The translations under genes and the position numbers were made by a program. From an uncultured Flavobacterium sp. (lineage in GTDB: Bacteria; Bacteroidota; Bacteroidia; Flavobacteriales; Flavobacteriaceae): a stretch of DNA of 8,044 bases. Shown here piece after piece: positions 1 through 6,498 of this stretch; position 1 is the stretch's first letter; each line of letters begins with the position of its first letter. The DNA lies in assembly GCF_946220915.1 (NCBI RefSeq), contig NZ_CAMIHH010000131.1, positions 1-8,044 on the forward strand. Direction: 5' to 3'. Below the pieces are notes generated by a model that saw nothing but the letters and a program-made list of their open reading frames with translations, did no database searches and was not told the origin of the DNA.

Positions 1-47
1 ATCTTACACCAGTCAGAAGGGCTATTATTAAAAAATCAGAAAACTAA
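1..47 (+). CDS. Possible 3' end of an upstream gene (partial)
   Basis: Starting at position 3, one plus-strand frame reads LTPVRRAIIKKSEN and stops at TAA 45-47, 13 nt before the exbB start. The composition looks like an ordinary basic protein C-terminus, but 14 codons are too few to identify a family. Another frame also stops early (31), and the exbB frame itself is open to the window edge, so the assignment of frame is uncertain. If real, it would place exbB as a downstream member of a longer operon, which would fit the absence of a recognisable promoter in 1-60. Confidence 0.3.
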   Translation, partial: LTPVRRAIIKKSEN

Positions 48-60
48 ATTTTTAAAAGAA

Positions 61-900
61 ATGGCAAACGCATCTATTCAGAAGGTTGAAAAAAACGGAG
101 GTTCGAAAGGATCTAATGTATTCGCAGCATTAACTATAATACTATGTTTAGTAGTTGGTGCTCTCGTATGGAAATTTATTATGGGTCACCCTTCAAACTT
201 CCAGGATGGCAATCCTGAAGGTGAGCCTATCGCGGGTAACTACCTCGCAATGGTTTACAAAGGCGGTTATGTAGTGCCGGTACTTATGGGGCTATTGCTA
301 ATGACAGTTGTTTTTTCACTTGAGCGCCTATTCGTAATCGGAAAAGCGGCAGGTAAAGGCAATGTTGAATCTTTCGTAAGGAAAGTGCAGGGGCAGATTG
401 CTGCGGGCAATATCAATGAGGCCATGGCAGAGTGCGACAAGCAGCAGGGTACTGTGGCTAACGTAGTAAAAGCGGGCCTTTTGAAATATGAAGAAGTTAA
501 AAGGGAAGGTTTTGACAGCGAAAGGGCTGAAGCGGCCATACAGCAGGAAATAGAAGAGGCTACATCACTTGAAATGCCAATGCTTGAGAAAAACCTTGTG
601 ATCATCTCGACAATGGTTTCTATTGGTACGCTAATGGGCCTTCTTGGTACGGTAACAGGTATGATCAAGGCGTTCTCTGCCCTTGGTGCTGGTTCTACTC
701 CTGATTCATCGCAGCTTGCAAACGGTATCTCTGAAGCGCTTATCAACACGGCTACGGGTATTGGTACCTCTACAATCGCAATTATTGCCTATAACTCTTT
801 TACAGCTAAAATCGACAAGCTTACTTACTCTATTGATGAGGCTGGTTTTGCTATTACCCAGACCTACAGGAGGTTCAGGGCGCGTGCAAACAACTCGTAA
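61..900 (+). CDS. exbB: ExbB/TolQ/MotA-family proton channel subunit
   Basis: This is the inner-membrane scaffold and channel subunit of the Ton motor; with ExbD it uses the proton gradient to energise TonB. The 279-residue product has four predicted membrane segments: residues about 20-41, 69-91 (ending in the SLERLF motif, E88-R89), about 178-203, and about 222-246. The last two carry the family signatures LLGTVTGM (194-201) and GISEALINTATGIG (222-235), which match the channel-lining helices of ExbB/TolQ. The extra N-terminal helix before the usual three is, from memory, common in Bacteroidota homologs. ATG 61 is chosen because the N-terminus MANASIQ resembles relatives and lies just before the first helix; the reading frame is open further upstream, but that stretch has no ATG. 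The gene is first in a motor cluster exbB-exbD-exbD-tonB. No Shine-Dalgarno is visible, as usual in this phylum. Confidence 0.95.
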   Translation: MANASIQKVEKNGGSKGSNVFAALTIILCLVVGALVWKFIMGHPSNFQDGNPEGEPIAGNYLAMVYKGGYVVPVLMGLLLMTVVFSLERLFVIGKAAGKGNVESFVRKVQGQIAAGNINEAMAECDKQQGTVANVVKAGLLKYEEVKREGFDSERAEAAIQQEIEEATSLEMPMLEKNLVIISTMVSIGTLMGLLGTVTGMIKAFSALGAGSTPDSSQLANGISEALINTATGIGTSTIAIIAYNSFTAKIDKLTYSIDEAGFAITQTYRRFRARANNS

Positions 901-921
901 TCAATTATTGTAAAAACATAT

Positions 922-959
922 AGTGCCGGGATGCCGATGCAATTCGGTGTCCGGGCGCT
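922..959 (+). promoter_or_regulatory. Long intercistronic hairpin between exbB and exbD
   Basis: Arms 922-937 and 944-959 pair over 16 positions with one G/G mismatch and three G-T wobbles, closing a 6-nt loop (TGCAAT, 938-943). There is no T tract after it (TCATTAAGC follows), so it is not a classical intrinsic terminator. It fills most of the 80-nt gap between exbB and the first exbD, whereas the next junctions are only 21 and 30 nt. Plausible roles, all inferred, are protecting the 3' end of the exbB message, RNase processing, or partial attenuation to make more ExbB than ExbD. Confidence 0.6.
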
Positions 960-980
960 TCATTAAGCTAACAGAAAAAA

Positions 981-1640
981 ATGGGTAAAGTTAAAATATC
1001 AAAGAAAAGCACCAGGATAGACATGACCGCGATGTGCGACGTGGCATTCCTTTTGCTGTCATTCTTTATTATGACCGCTACGGCCAAGCAGCCTGAGCCC
1101 AAGGTAGTAGACACTCCTGAGTCTACCGTAATCGAAAAACTCCCGGATGATGGCGTGGCAACGATTACAGTAGGGCAAAAGCAGGTGTACTTTCTTATGC
1201 CGAGGGAAGTAAGGAGGGGCACGCTGGAGCGTATGTCAAAACTCCGCAATGTAACTTTTACGGAGGAAAATTATAAGGAATTTGAAAACCTCGAAGGTTT
1301 TGGTGTTCCGATCAATCAGCTAAAGTCGCTTTTAGAACTGTCTCCTGCTGACAGGATGAAAGAAGGTGTGCAGAGCTCTATTCCTTATGACTCGATAAAC
1401 AACCAGCTTTTTGACTGGGTAAAACAGGCAAGGGAAACGCAAAGGCAGATTTACAGTGACAAATTTGACGCTGGCGAGATCGATGCGGAAGGATATAAAG
1501 CGAAAGGTGACCTTCAGATCGCTATAAAAGGCGATGCAAAAGAAGAGTACCCAACGATCAAGAGAGTAATGGATATCCTGCAGGAACAGAAGAAAAACAA
1601 GTTCTTCCTGGTAACAGGTTTGCGTAACGAAGATTTTTAA
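981..1640 (+). CDS. exbD: ExbD-family Ton motor subunit, first copy
   Basis: This is a single-span ExbD/TolR-type protein that sits inside the ExbB pore and carries the proton-accepting aspartate. The short cytoplasmic N-terminus is basic (KVKISKKSTR). The motif D14-MTAMCD20-VAFLLLSFF leads into a helix at about residues 18-36, and D20 aligns with the essential membrane Asp of ExbD. The rest (about 37-219) is periplasmic. At 219 residues it is much longer than the roughly 140 residues of the E. coli protein; the extra length lies in the middle (about 90-165), before a more canonical end containing DLQIAIKGDAKEEYPTIKRVMDIL and FFLVTGL. It starts 80 nt after exbB and is followed 21 nt later by a second exbD. 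The identity is secure; what distinguishes it functionally from its neighbour is not visible. Confidence 0.92.
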   Translation: MGKVKISKKSTRIDMTAMCDVAFLLLSFFIMTATAKQPEPKVVDTPESTVIEKLPDDGVATITVGQKQVYFLMPREVRRGTLERMSKLRNVTFTEENYKEFENLEGFGVPINQLKSLLELSPADRMKEGVQSSIPYDSINNQLFDWVKQARETQRQIYSDKFDAGEIDAEGYKAKGDLQIAIKGDAKEEYPTIKRVMDILQEQKKNKFFLVTGLRNEDF

Positions 1641-1661
1641 TCTTATAAAAGATAGTATAAA

Positions 1662-2225
1662 ATGGCAGAATTAAATACCGGCGGCGACGGTGGCAAAGGC
1701 AAAAAAGTAAGAAGTAAGAAATCCAATCCGGGTGTAGACCTTACCGCGATGGTGGATCTTGCGTTCCTTCTGATTACGTTCTTTATGCTTACCACGACGC
1801 TTTCCAAGCCACAGGCGATGCCGCTACCGATGCCGGATAAGCAAGATCCTAATAAAGAGAAGGATGTAAACAAAATTCCTGAAGAAAGGATGATGACCAT
1901 CCTGATTGGCAGCAAGAACAGGATTACCTGGTACATGGGTAAATTTGAAACCCCAACCATTCCACCAACTCAGGCTACTTTTGGAAAAAATAATATCAGG
2001 AAAGACCTTCTTGAAAACGTACAGTTGGGTAAGCAGTATGCTGCAAAAGAAGGGAAGCCGGATCAGGGACTGATCGTTAACATTAAGGCCAGCGATAAAT
2101 CCAGCTACAAAAACCTGGTGGATATACTGGATGAGATGGCAATTACCAAGCCCCAGCTTTTTGCCATTGGTGAAATGACACCTGGCGAGCTTGACTTGTT
2201 AAAGAAATCGAATGCTTACGAGTAA
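1662..2225 (+). CDS. exbD: ExbD-family Ton motor subunit, second copy
   Basis: This is a second ExbD/TolR-type protein of 187 residues. A Gly/Lys-rich cytoplasmic tail (residues 7-20) precedes D26-LTAMVD32-LAFLLITFFML, the same D-x-TAM-x-D-x-AFLL pattern as the upstream copy, with D32 as the likely proton-carrying residue and a helix at about 30-47. The periplasmic part includes MMTILIGSKNRITWYMG and ends with a domain containing QGLIVNIKASDKSSYKNLVDILDEM, comparable to the C-terminal periplasmic fold of ExbD. The two copies are clearly divergent outside the N-terminal motif, so this is an old duplication. Two different ExbDs could form a heteromeric dimer in the ExbB ring; this is inference. 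tonB begins 30 nt downstream. Confidence 0.93.
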   Translation: MAELNTGGDGGKGKKVRSKKSNPGVDLTAMVDLAFLLITFFMLTTTLSKPQAMPLPMPDKQDPNKEKDVNKIPEERMMTILIGSKNRITWYMGKFETPTIPPTQATFGKNNIRKDLLENVQLGKQYAAKEGKPDQGLIVNIKASDKSSYKNLVDILDEMAITKPQLFAIGEMTPGELDLLKKSNAYE

Positions 2226-2255
2226 TCGCTAAGGTCAACCAAAAAACAGAAAATT

Positions 2256-3083
2256 ATGTCAAAAATAAGTTTATTTAAGCAGGAGTGGATCGACATCGTG
2301 TTTGAAGGCCGTAACAAAAAATATGGTGCTTACAAGCTGAGGTCGGAAAATCCTGTGACAACATCGATAGCCTTAGGCATCGGGATTGTCCTGTTCGTAG
2401 GCCTTATACTTTCTTATCACCTTCCGGGGCTGATAAAAGGTGCGCTTGCCGATACAGAGAAGAAAGAAGATATAAAGCTTGTAGAGCTTGCCGAGCTTCC
2501 TGAGCCGCCGGTAGAGGTACTTCCTCCGCCGCCGCCAAAGGTAGAGCAGATCCAGGCCCCAAAATCCATTGTTGAGGAAATTAAGTTCAAGCCTCTTGAA
2601 GCAGCTAAGAAAGAAGAAGTGCCGGATGAAATACCCGATACTAAAGATTTCAAGGATGCTGATCCGAGCGACAAGAATGCCGAAGCAAGCCCTGAAGGCG
2701 ATTTTAATATAGACAAGCCGTCCGGCGACCTGAACAAAGGTGTTGAGCCGGTAGAAGATACAGGCGTTTATGACTCTCAGGGGCTTCAGGTAAAACCGAA
2801 CTATCCTGGCGGTATGAAAGGCTTTTACGATTATGTAATGTCTAATTTCAGGGTTCCTGAAATTGAGAACATGAAGCAGATCAAGGTGTATGTATACTTT
2901 GTAGTGGAGAAAGATGGTTCCATGAGCGGCGTAAAGGCGCTAAGGGATCCGGGTCACGGTCTTGGCAAAGAAGCCGAGCGCGTACTTAAGTCCATGAAAA
3001 AGAAATGGGAACCGGGCATCCAGAATGGTAAGCCGGTAAGGGCATCGTTCAGCCTTCCTATTACCATCAACATCAGGTCATAA
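2256..3083 (+). CDS. tonB: TonB energy transducer
   Basis: TonB spans the periplasm and passes energy from ExbB-ExbD to TonB-dependent outer-membrane receptors. In this 275-residue protein the cytoplasmic N-terminus has the Bacteroidota-type motif W11-IDIVFEGRNKKYGAYKLR29, followed by one membrane helix at about 37-56. A proline-rich, then acidic and lysine-rich, periplasmic linker follows (PEPPVEVLPPPPPK at 82-95; acidic to about 170). The C-terminal TonB domain runs from about 172 to 275 with YPGG (183-186), FVVEKDG, DPG-GLGKEA and W-PG-NGKPVR-SF-LPI, all hallmarks of the family. It follows exbB-exbD-exbD directly, so the four genes form a complete motor set. A terminator-like hairpin starts 44 nt after its stop, which may partly end transcription of the motor genes here. 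Confidence 0.95.
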   Translation: MSKISLFKQEWIDIVFEGRNKKYGAYKLRSENPVTTSIALGIGIVLFVGLILSYHLPGLIKGALADTEKKEDIKLVELAELPEPPVEVLPPPPPKVEQIQAPKSIVEEIKFKPLEAAKKEEVPDEIPDTKDFKDADPSDKNAEASPEGDFNIDKPSGDLNKGVEPVEDTGVYDSQGLQVKPNYPGGMKGFYDYVMSNFRVPEIENMKQIKVYVYFVVEKDGSMSGVKALRDPGHGLGKEAERVLKSMKKKWEPGIQNGKPVRASFSLPITINIRS

Positions 3084-3094
3084 ATAATTTAGAG

Positions 3095-3346
3095 ATGCTT
3101 TCACGAAAAAAATCTCAATACCAAACGCAGAAATCGCCCCAACAGCGATTTCTGTTTGTTTTTGGCCTAATCTTCTTTGTGCTTTATTTTATCCTCGGGA
3201 TAATGGTCATCTTTTGGAAAGAGCTCCCCCTTACGCTTTCCAGTAACGGTAGGCTGGCCCTCGGGCTGCTCCTGATAGGCTATTCGTTTTTAAGGTTTGT
3301 AAGGCTAATACAGAAAAACAATGAAAAACATGATCATGAAGAATAG
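3095..3346 (+). CDS. Small hypothetical two-helix membrane protein
   Basis: This encodes an 83-residue protein of unknown function. It has a basic N-terminus (SRKKSQYQTQKSPQQR), two hydrophobic segments (about residues 19-41, FLFVFGLIFFVLYFILGIMVIFW, shown here only as its limits F19 to W41; and about 51-69), and a charged C-terminus ending NEKHDHEE. Both ends are predicted to be cytoplasmic by the positive-inside rule. It starts 11 nt after tonB, and its last 26 nt overlap the next ORF if that ORF starts at 3321. I recall small two-helix proteins at this position in related flavobacterial Ton clusters, but cannot name a family. Oddly, a terminator-like hairpin (3128-3163) lies within codons about 12-23, so translation and transcription of this gene may interact. 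A start further downstream would lose only the basic N-terminus, but there is no ATG before codon 36, inside the first helix. Confidence 0.75.
   Translation: MLSRKKSQYQTQKSPQQRFLFVFGLIFFVLYFILGIMVIFWKELPLTLSSNGRLALGLLLIGYSFLRFVRLIQKNNEKHDHEE
3128..3163 (+). terminator. Intrinsic-terminator-like hairpin just after tonB, inside the next ORF
   Basis: Arms 3128-3137 (CAGAAATCGC) and 3145-3154 (GCGATTTCTG) are a perfect 10-bp inverted repeat around a 7-nt loop, followed at once by TTTGTTTTT (3155-3163). That is the standard layout of a Rho-independent terminator. It begins 44 nt after the tonB stop, but lies within the first codons of the small membrane-protein gene (3095-3346). It may act as a partial terminator or attenuator between the motor genes and the downstream accessory genes. 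Ribosomes on the small ORF would cover or melt it. The structure is seen directly; its function is inferred. Confidence 0.65.
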
Positions 3347-3818
3347 CGGATTATCCATTTTTTTACTGCTCGTTTTCCGCTTCCTGCCGGTAAGCGCCCA
3401 AATACCTCCTTCCGTAGGCCAGCATCAGGTTACCCCTGGAGGGGACGAAACTTATAGTATGCACGCACTCCAGGTAAAACCCGAATATAAAGGTGGCATG
3501 GAGGCATTTTACAAGTTCATTGGTGCGAATTTTGCAGTTCCGGAACCGGACATAGAAGATGATTTTAAGGCAAAGATATTTACAACTTTCGTTGTAGAAA
3601 AAGATGGTACGATAAGCGATATAAAAGTAATACGCGATCCGGGTTTCGGGCTTGGCAAGGAGGCTGTAAGGGTAATTACAGCTACATCGGGCAGTTGGTC
3701 GCCGGGCGTGCAGAACGGGAAACCGGTAAGAACCAGTTTTGCCCTGCCGTTTGTAATCAATGTTCCTGGAACCGGGAAGAAGAAAGCACCAATAGAAAAT
3801 CAAACGGATGAAGACTAA
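3321..3818 (+). CDS. Secreted stand-alone TonB C-terminal-domain protein
   Basis: The 165-residue product has a signal peptide (hydrophobic stretch about 10-24, likely cleaved after VSA26, giving mature Q27) and then a TonB C-terminal domain at about 48-148. Hand alignment with the TonB encoded just upstream gives about 55% identity over roughly 100 residues, with shared LQVKP-Y-GGM, FVVEKDG, RDPG-GLGKEA and NGKPVR-SF-LP. It lacks the cytoplasmic motif, membrane anchor and proline-rich linker, so it should be free in the periplasm and unable to contact ExbB/ExbD through a membrane helix. A charged tail (GKKKAPIENQTDED) follows the domain. The start is uncertain: ATGs at 3321, 3330 and 3336 are in frame and all keep the signal peptide; the first two overlap the preceding ORF by 26 and 17 nt. 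The gene overlaps the next one by 11 nt, suggesting translational coupling. Its function is unknown; binding TonB boxes or TonB itself is plausible. Confidence 0.85.
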   Translation: MKNMIMKNSGLSIFLLLVFRFLPVSAQIPPSVGQHQVTPGGDETYSMHALQVKPEYKGGMEAFYKFIGANFAVPEPDIEDDFKAKIFTTFVVEKDGTISDIKVIRDPGFGLGKEAVRVITATSGSWSPGVQNGKPVRTSFALPFVINVPGTGKKKAPIENQTDED

Positions 3819-4734
3819 ATTTTCACAGAGGATAGTATTTGCCTGTTTGGCGACCTTGATACTTGTGTTTTCCTGCAAACAGGATACGGATGGCAAAGGT
3901 GGTTTTGAAGGCGAATCGCTTACCTATGGCGAGGCTACATTTTATGTAGATAATACCATCCAGCCTATTGCAGAGGACGTATTGGCGGTTTTTCTGAATG
4001 TTTATGATCACGCCAGCATTAAGCAGGTAAACCTGACGGAGAACGAAATACTGCAGGCAATGCAAAAAGATTCGGCCCGGGTGCTCATAATGCCCAGAAA
4101 GCTCACAGTTGAAGAAGAGGCCAAGTTTCGCCAAAAGAAGATCACACCACGAATAACTGAATTTGCAGTTGATGCCATTGCACTCATAACTAATGCAAAG
4201 GCCAGCGATACGGTGATCGATCTTGAAGAGATATATGCCGTAATGCAGGGAAAGGCCTCGGCCAGTGTGCCAAAACTTGTGTTTGATAATCCCAACTCAA
4301 GCACTATAAAAGAATTAATGCGTATGGCGGGTGTACAAACTATTCCGTCAGAAAATATTTATTCTTTGAAAACTAATGAAGAAGTAATTAAATTTGTACA
4401 CGACAACCCCGGATCGATAGGTGTTGTAGGTGTGAACTGGCTGTTGCAACCACCCAATGATCTTGTTAAATTTGTAGAAAGTGTCAGGGTTTTGTCAGTA
4501 AATAATGTTAAAATTGACAAGGGTACCAAAAGATATTATAAGCCCAGCCAGACCAACATTGCCAAGGGTTTGTATCCTCTTACCCGCAAGCTGTATGTGT
4601 TAAATTACCAGGGCAAGCAGGGCTTAGGCATGGGTTTTGCAACTTACATAAGCGCACCGGAGGGACAGCGGATTGTTTTAAAGTCCGGACTGCTGCCAGT
4701 AACCATCCCTTCGAGGGAAGTGGAAGTGCAATAA
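3808..4734 (+). CDS. PstS-like periplasmic binding-protein-fold lipoprotein
   Basis: This 308-residue lipoprotein has a signal peptide ending in the lipobox V20-F21-S22-C23; mature C23 is followed by KQDTDGKGG. The body resembles PstS-type solute-binding proteins: DLEEIYAVMQGK, the FDNPNSSTIKELM segment (where PstS has its SGT loop), NPGSIGVVGVNWL, and the end PLTRKLYVLNY...ATYISAPEGQRIVLKSGLLPV, which matches the PstS C-terminus with its SPEGQ segment. No pstC/A/B permease genes accompany it; it sits in a Ton cluster instead. By hand alignment the Arg and Gly of the phosphate-binding R-x-x-x-SGT loop are not present (D/N and S instead), so phosphate binding should not be assumed. The acidic-rich +2 to +6 positions are only loosely like Bacteroidota surface-export signals, so inner-membrane, outer-membrane or surface placement is open. 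The ATG at 3808 overlaps the previous gene by 11 nt. Confidence 0.85.
   Translation: MKTKFSQRIVFACLATLILVFSCKQDTDGKGGFEGESLTYGEATFYVDNTIQPIAEDVLAVFLNVYDHASIKQVNLTENEILQAMQKDSARVLIMPRKLTVEEEAKFRQKKITPRITEFAVDAIALITNAKASDTVIDLEEIYAVMQGKASASVPKLVFDNPNSSTIKELMRMAGVQTIPSENIYSLKTNEEVIKFVHDNPGSIGVVGVNWLLQPPNDLVKFVESVRVLSVNNVKIDKGTKRYYKPSQTNIAKGLYPLTRKLYVLNYQGKQGLGMGFATYISAPEGQRIVLKSGLLPVTIPSREVEVQ
4365..4474 (+). promoter_or_regulatory. Two tandem promoter-like sites inside the PstS-like gene
   Basis: TTTG (4365-4368) lies 20 nt before TAAATTTG (4389-4396), and TTG (4444-4446) lies 20 nt before another TAAATTTG (4467-4474). Both fit the Bacteroidota primary promoter pattern (TTTG/TTG, 17-23 nt, TAnnTTTG). 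They point toward the TPR gene, about 300-380 nt downstream. They lie in coding sequence (two KFV codon runs encode the boxes), so chance is a serious alternative. Confidence 0.3.
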
Positions 4735-4773
4735 TTAAGAGACTACTAAATATTAATATAAGCAGAAATTAAA

Positions 4774-6486
4774 ATGACCAAGATGAAAAATTTCAAGTTC
4801 TTAGGTTTATCATTGCTTGTTTTTGGAGTTGCTTCCGCGCAGGATGCCAACGAAGCCAAGAAAGCGATCGATGCCGAACAGTACCAAAAAGCAAAAACAA
4901 CCCTAAAATCGCTTGTTGCAAGTTCGCCTGACGAAGGTAAAAATTATTTCCTTCTGGGTGATGTTTACATGAAGCAGAAAGAACAGGATTCTGCCGCGAT
5001 TTACTTCAATAAAGGTAAAGCAGTCAAAAATGATGCAGAATATAATACCATTGGCCTTGGGCATATTGACCTCGATAATAATAACGCAGCTGCGGCGCAG
5101 GCAAAATTCGATGCGGTGGAGAAAGAACTCAGGCGAAAGGATGTTGAGCAGCTGATATACATTGGCCGCGCCTACATCAGTTCTGATAACCCGGATTACA
5201 AAAAAGCTATCGAAGTACTCAAAAAGGCAATTGCTAAAGATTCAAAATCGGCGCAGGCTTACCTGAGCCTTGGCGATGCCTATTACCGCGATCGTAACCA
5301 AAACGAGGCATACAGTTCATACAGGACAGCACTTTCCCTGGATAATACATTGCTAAGGGCAAAACTACAGATAGGTACGATTACTAAAAATACAAGGGCG
5401 GCTTTCCCGGAGGCCATTAAAGCATTTGATGAGATCGTCAAGTCGAACCCAAATTATGGGCCAGTATACAGGGAACTTGCTGAAACATATTATTTATGGG
5501 CCAATACCGAAGGGGGCAAATATGCAGAATATACTAAGAAGGCGCTTGAATACTATGAAAAGTATATGTCGCTGACCGACTACTCACTAAACTCAAGGAT
5601 GAGGCATGCCGACTTCCTTGTACTGACCCGCGATTGGAAAGCCCTTGAGGCCGAGGCTGCTGCCATGCAAAAGCTTGACAGGGTTAACCCTAAGATATTG
5701 CGTTACCTTGCCTATTCAGCTTACGAAAATGGCAACTATGCAGGGAGCCTTAGTGCCATGAAGGAATTTTTGGCGAAAGCCGAGCAGAAGAGGATAATAG
5801 GCAGGGATTACCTTTACCTTGGCCTTGCGAAGATGGCGACAACTGTTGGCAAAGATGATAAAGACAACAATATCATTACCGACCAGGTTATGTTTGATGA
5901 GGCCATTACTGATATTAAAAAAGCGGTGGAGCTTGACCCGACATTGATTGGTGAATATAACGAAATTGGCAAGAAGCTGTTCGGGCAAAAGCTTTATGGC
6001 CCTGCATCGGTAGTGTTTGAAATTGGTGCAGGCATGCCCGATAATAAAAACCTTTTCTACGACAACTTCTACCTGGGTTATGCGATTTACTACGATCACC
6101 TGAATATGTCTGAAGAAGCGCAGAAAACCAATACTACACAACTTCAGAAAGGTGCGGCTGCCATGGACAAGGTAATCGAGCTTTCGGCGACTTCACAGGA
6201 TGCATACCTGTTTAAGGCAAGGCTGAACCAAAGGATGGCCACTAATGAATCGTATGCTGAAATGGCAAAAGCCTATGACGGTTACATTAAAGTGGTAACC
6301 GAAAAAGGCGCAGAGGAAACGTCTAAAGACAACGTGAAAAAGTATTTGGTGGAAGCGTATTCAAATGCAGGAGCTTACTATGCCGTAACCGAAAAGGCAA
6401 AGGCAATAGATTACTTTACAAAAGCGCTTGCCATAGACCCTACAGACGAATATGCCAAAAGTGAACTGGCCAAGCTAAAAAAATAA
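4774..6486 (+). CDS. Secreted tetratricopeptide-repeat protein
   Basis: This 570-residue TPR protein starts with a signal peptide (core about 9-20, likely cut after ASA22, mature Q23). There is no lipobox or membrane anchor, so it should be periplasmic or loosely outer-membrane associated. The mature part is built almost entirely of TPR-like helix pairs. The clearest are YFLLGDVYMKQKEQDSAAIYF, AYLSLGDAYYRDRNQNEAY with SLDN, AIKAFDEIVKSNPNYGPVYREL, YLYLGLAKM with AITDIKKAVELDP, and the C-terminal AGAYYAVTEKAKAIDYFTK leading to ALAIDPTD. TPR stacks bind protein partners; the partner here is unknown, with the Ton motor or the upstream periplasmic proteins being natural candidates by context. The in-frame ATG at 4783 is an equally good start, giving MKNFKF directly before the signal core. 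The gene follows the lipoprotein gene after 39 nt and ends the cluster before a strong terminator. Confidence 0.88.
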   Translation: MTKMKNFKFLGLSLLVFGVASAQDANEAKKAIDAEQYQKAKTTLKSLVASSPDEGKNYFLLGDVYMKQKEQDSAAIYFNKGKAVKNDAEYNTIGLGHIDLDNNNAAAAQAKFDAVEKELRRKDVEQLIYIGRAYISSDNPDYKKAIEVLKKAIAKDSKSAQAYLSLGDAYYRDRNQNEAYSSYRTALSLDNTLLRAKLQIGTITKNTRAAFPEAIKAFDEIVKSNPNYGPVYRELAETYYLWANTEGGKYAEYTKKALEYYEKYMSLTDYSLNSRMRHADFLVLTRDWKALEAEAAAMQKLDRVNPKILRYLAYSAYENGNYAGSLSAMKEFLAKAEQKRIIGRDYLYLGLAKMATTVGKDDKDNNIITDQVMFDEAITDIKKAVELDPTLIGEYNEIGKKLFGQKLYGPASVVFEIGAGMPDNKNLFYDNFYLGYAIYYDHLNMSEEAQKTNTTQLQKGAAAMDKVIELSATSQDAYLFKARLNQRMATNESYAEMAKAYDGYIKVVTEKGAEETSKDNVKKYLVEAYSNAGAYYAVTEKAKAIDYFTKALAIDPTDEYAKSELAKLKK

Positions 6487-6498
6487 ATTGCAGAGTTA

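Noticed and set aside
45..53. TAAATTTTT as a -7 box for exbB.
   Set aside because: The last consensus base is wrong, there is no convincing -33 element, and transcription would start almost at the ATG.
1..60. Extension of exbB upstream to the window edge, since its frame is open.
   Set aside because: There is no ATG, GTG or TTG start in that stretch with a plausible protein context, and ExbB relatives start close to the first helix as the ATG at 61 does.
267..749. 160-codon minus-strand ORF inside exbB.
   Set aside because: It is antisense to a clear ExbB, has low-complexity Ser/Thr-rich composition and no recognisable motif; it is a codon-bias shadow.
1631..1643. AGATT/AATCT hairpin at the end of the first exbD.
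   Set aside because: It has only five weak AT-rich pairs and a 3-nt loop over the stop codon; it is likely chance.
3363..3896. 177-codon minus-strand ORF opposite the TonB-domain and lipoprotein genes.
   Set aside because: It crosses two well-supported genes and shows no domain, signal or context of its own.
5716..6141. 141-codon minus-strand ORF within the TPR gene.
   Set aside because: It is antisense to clear TPR repeats with no independent evidence.
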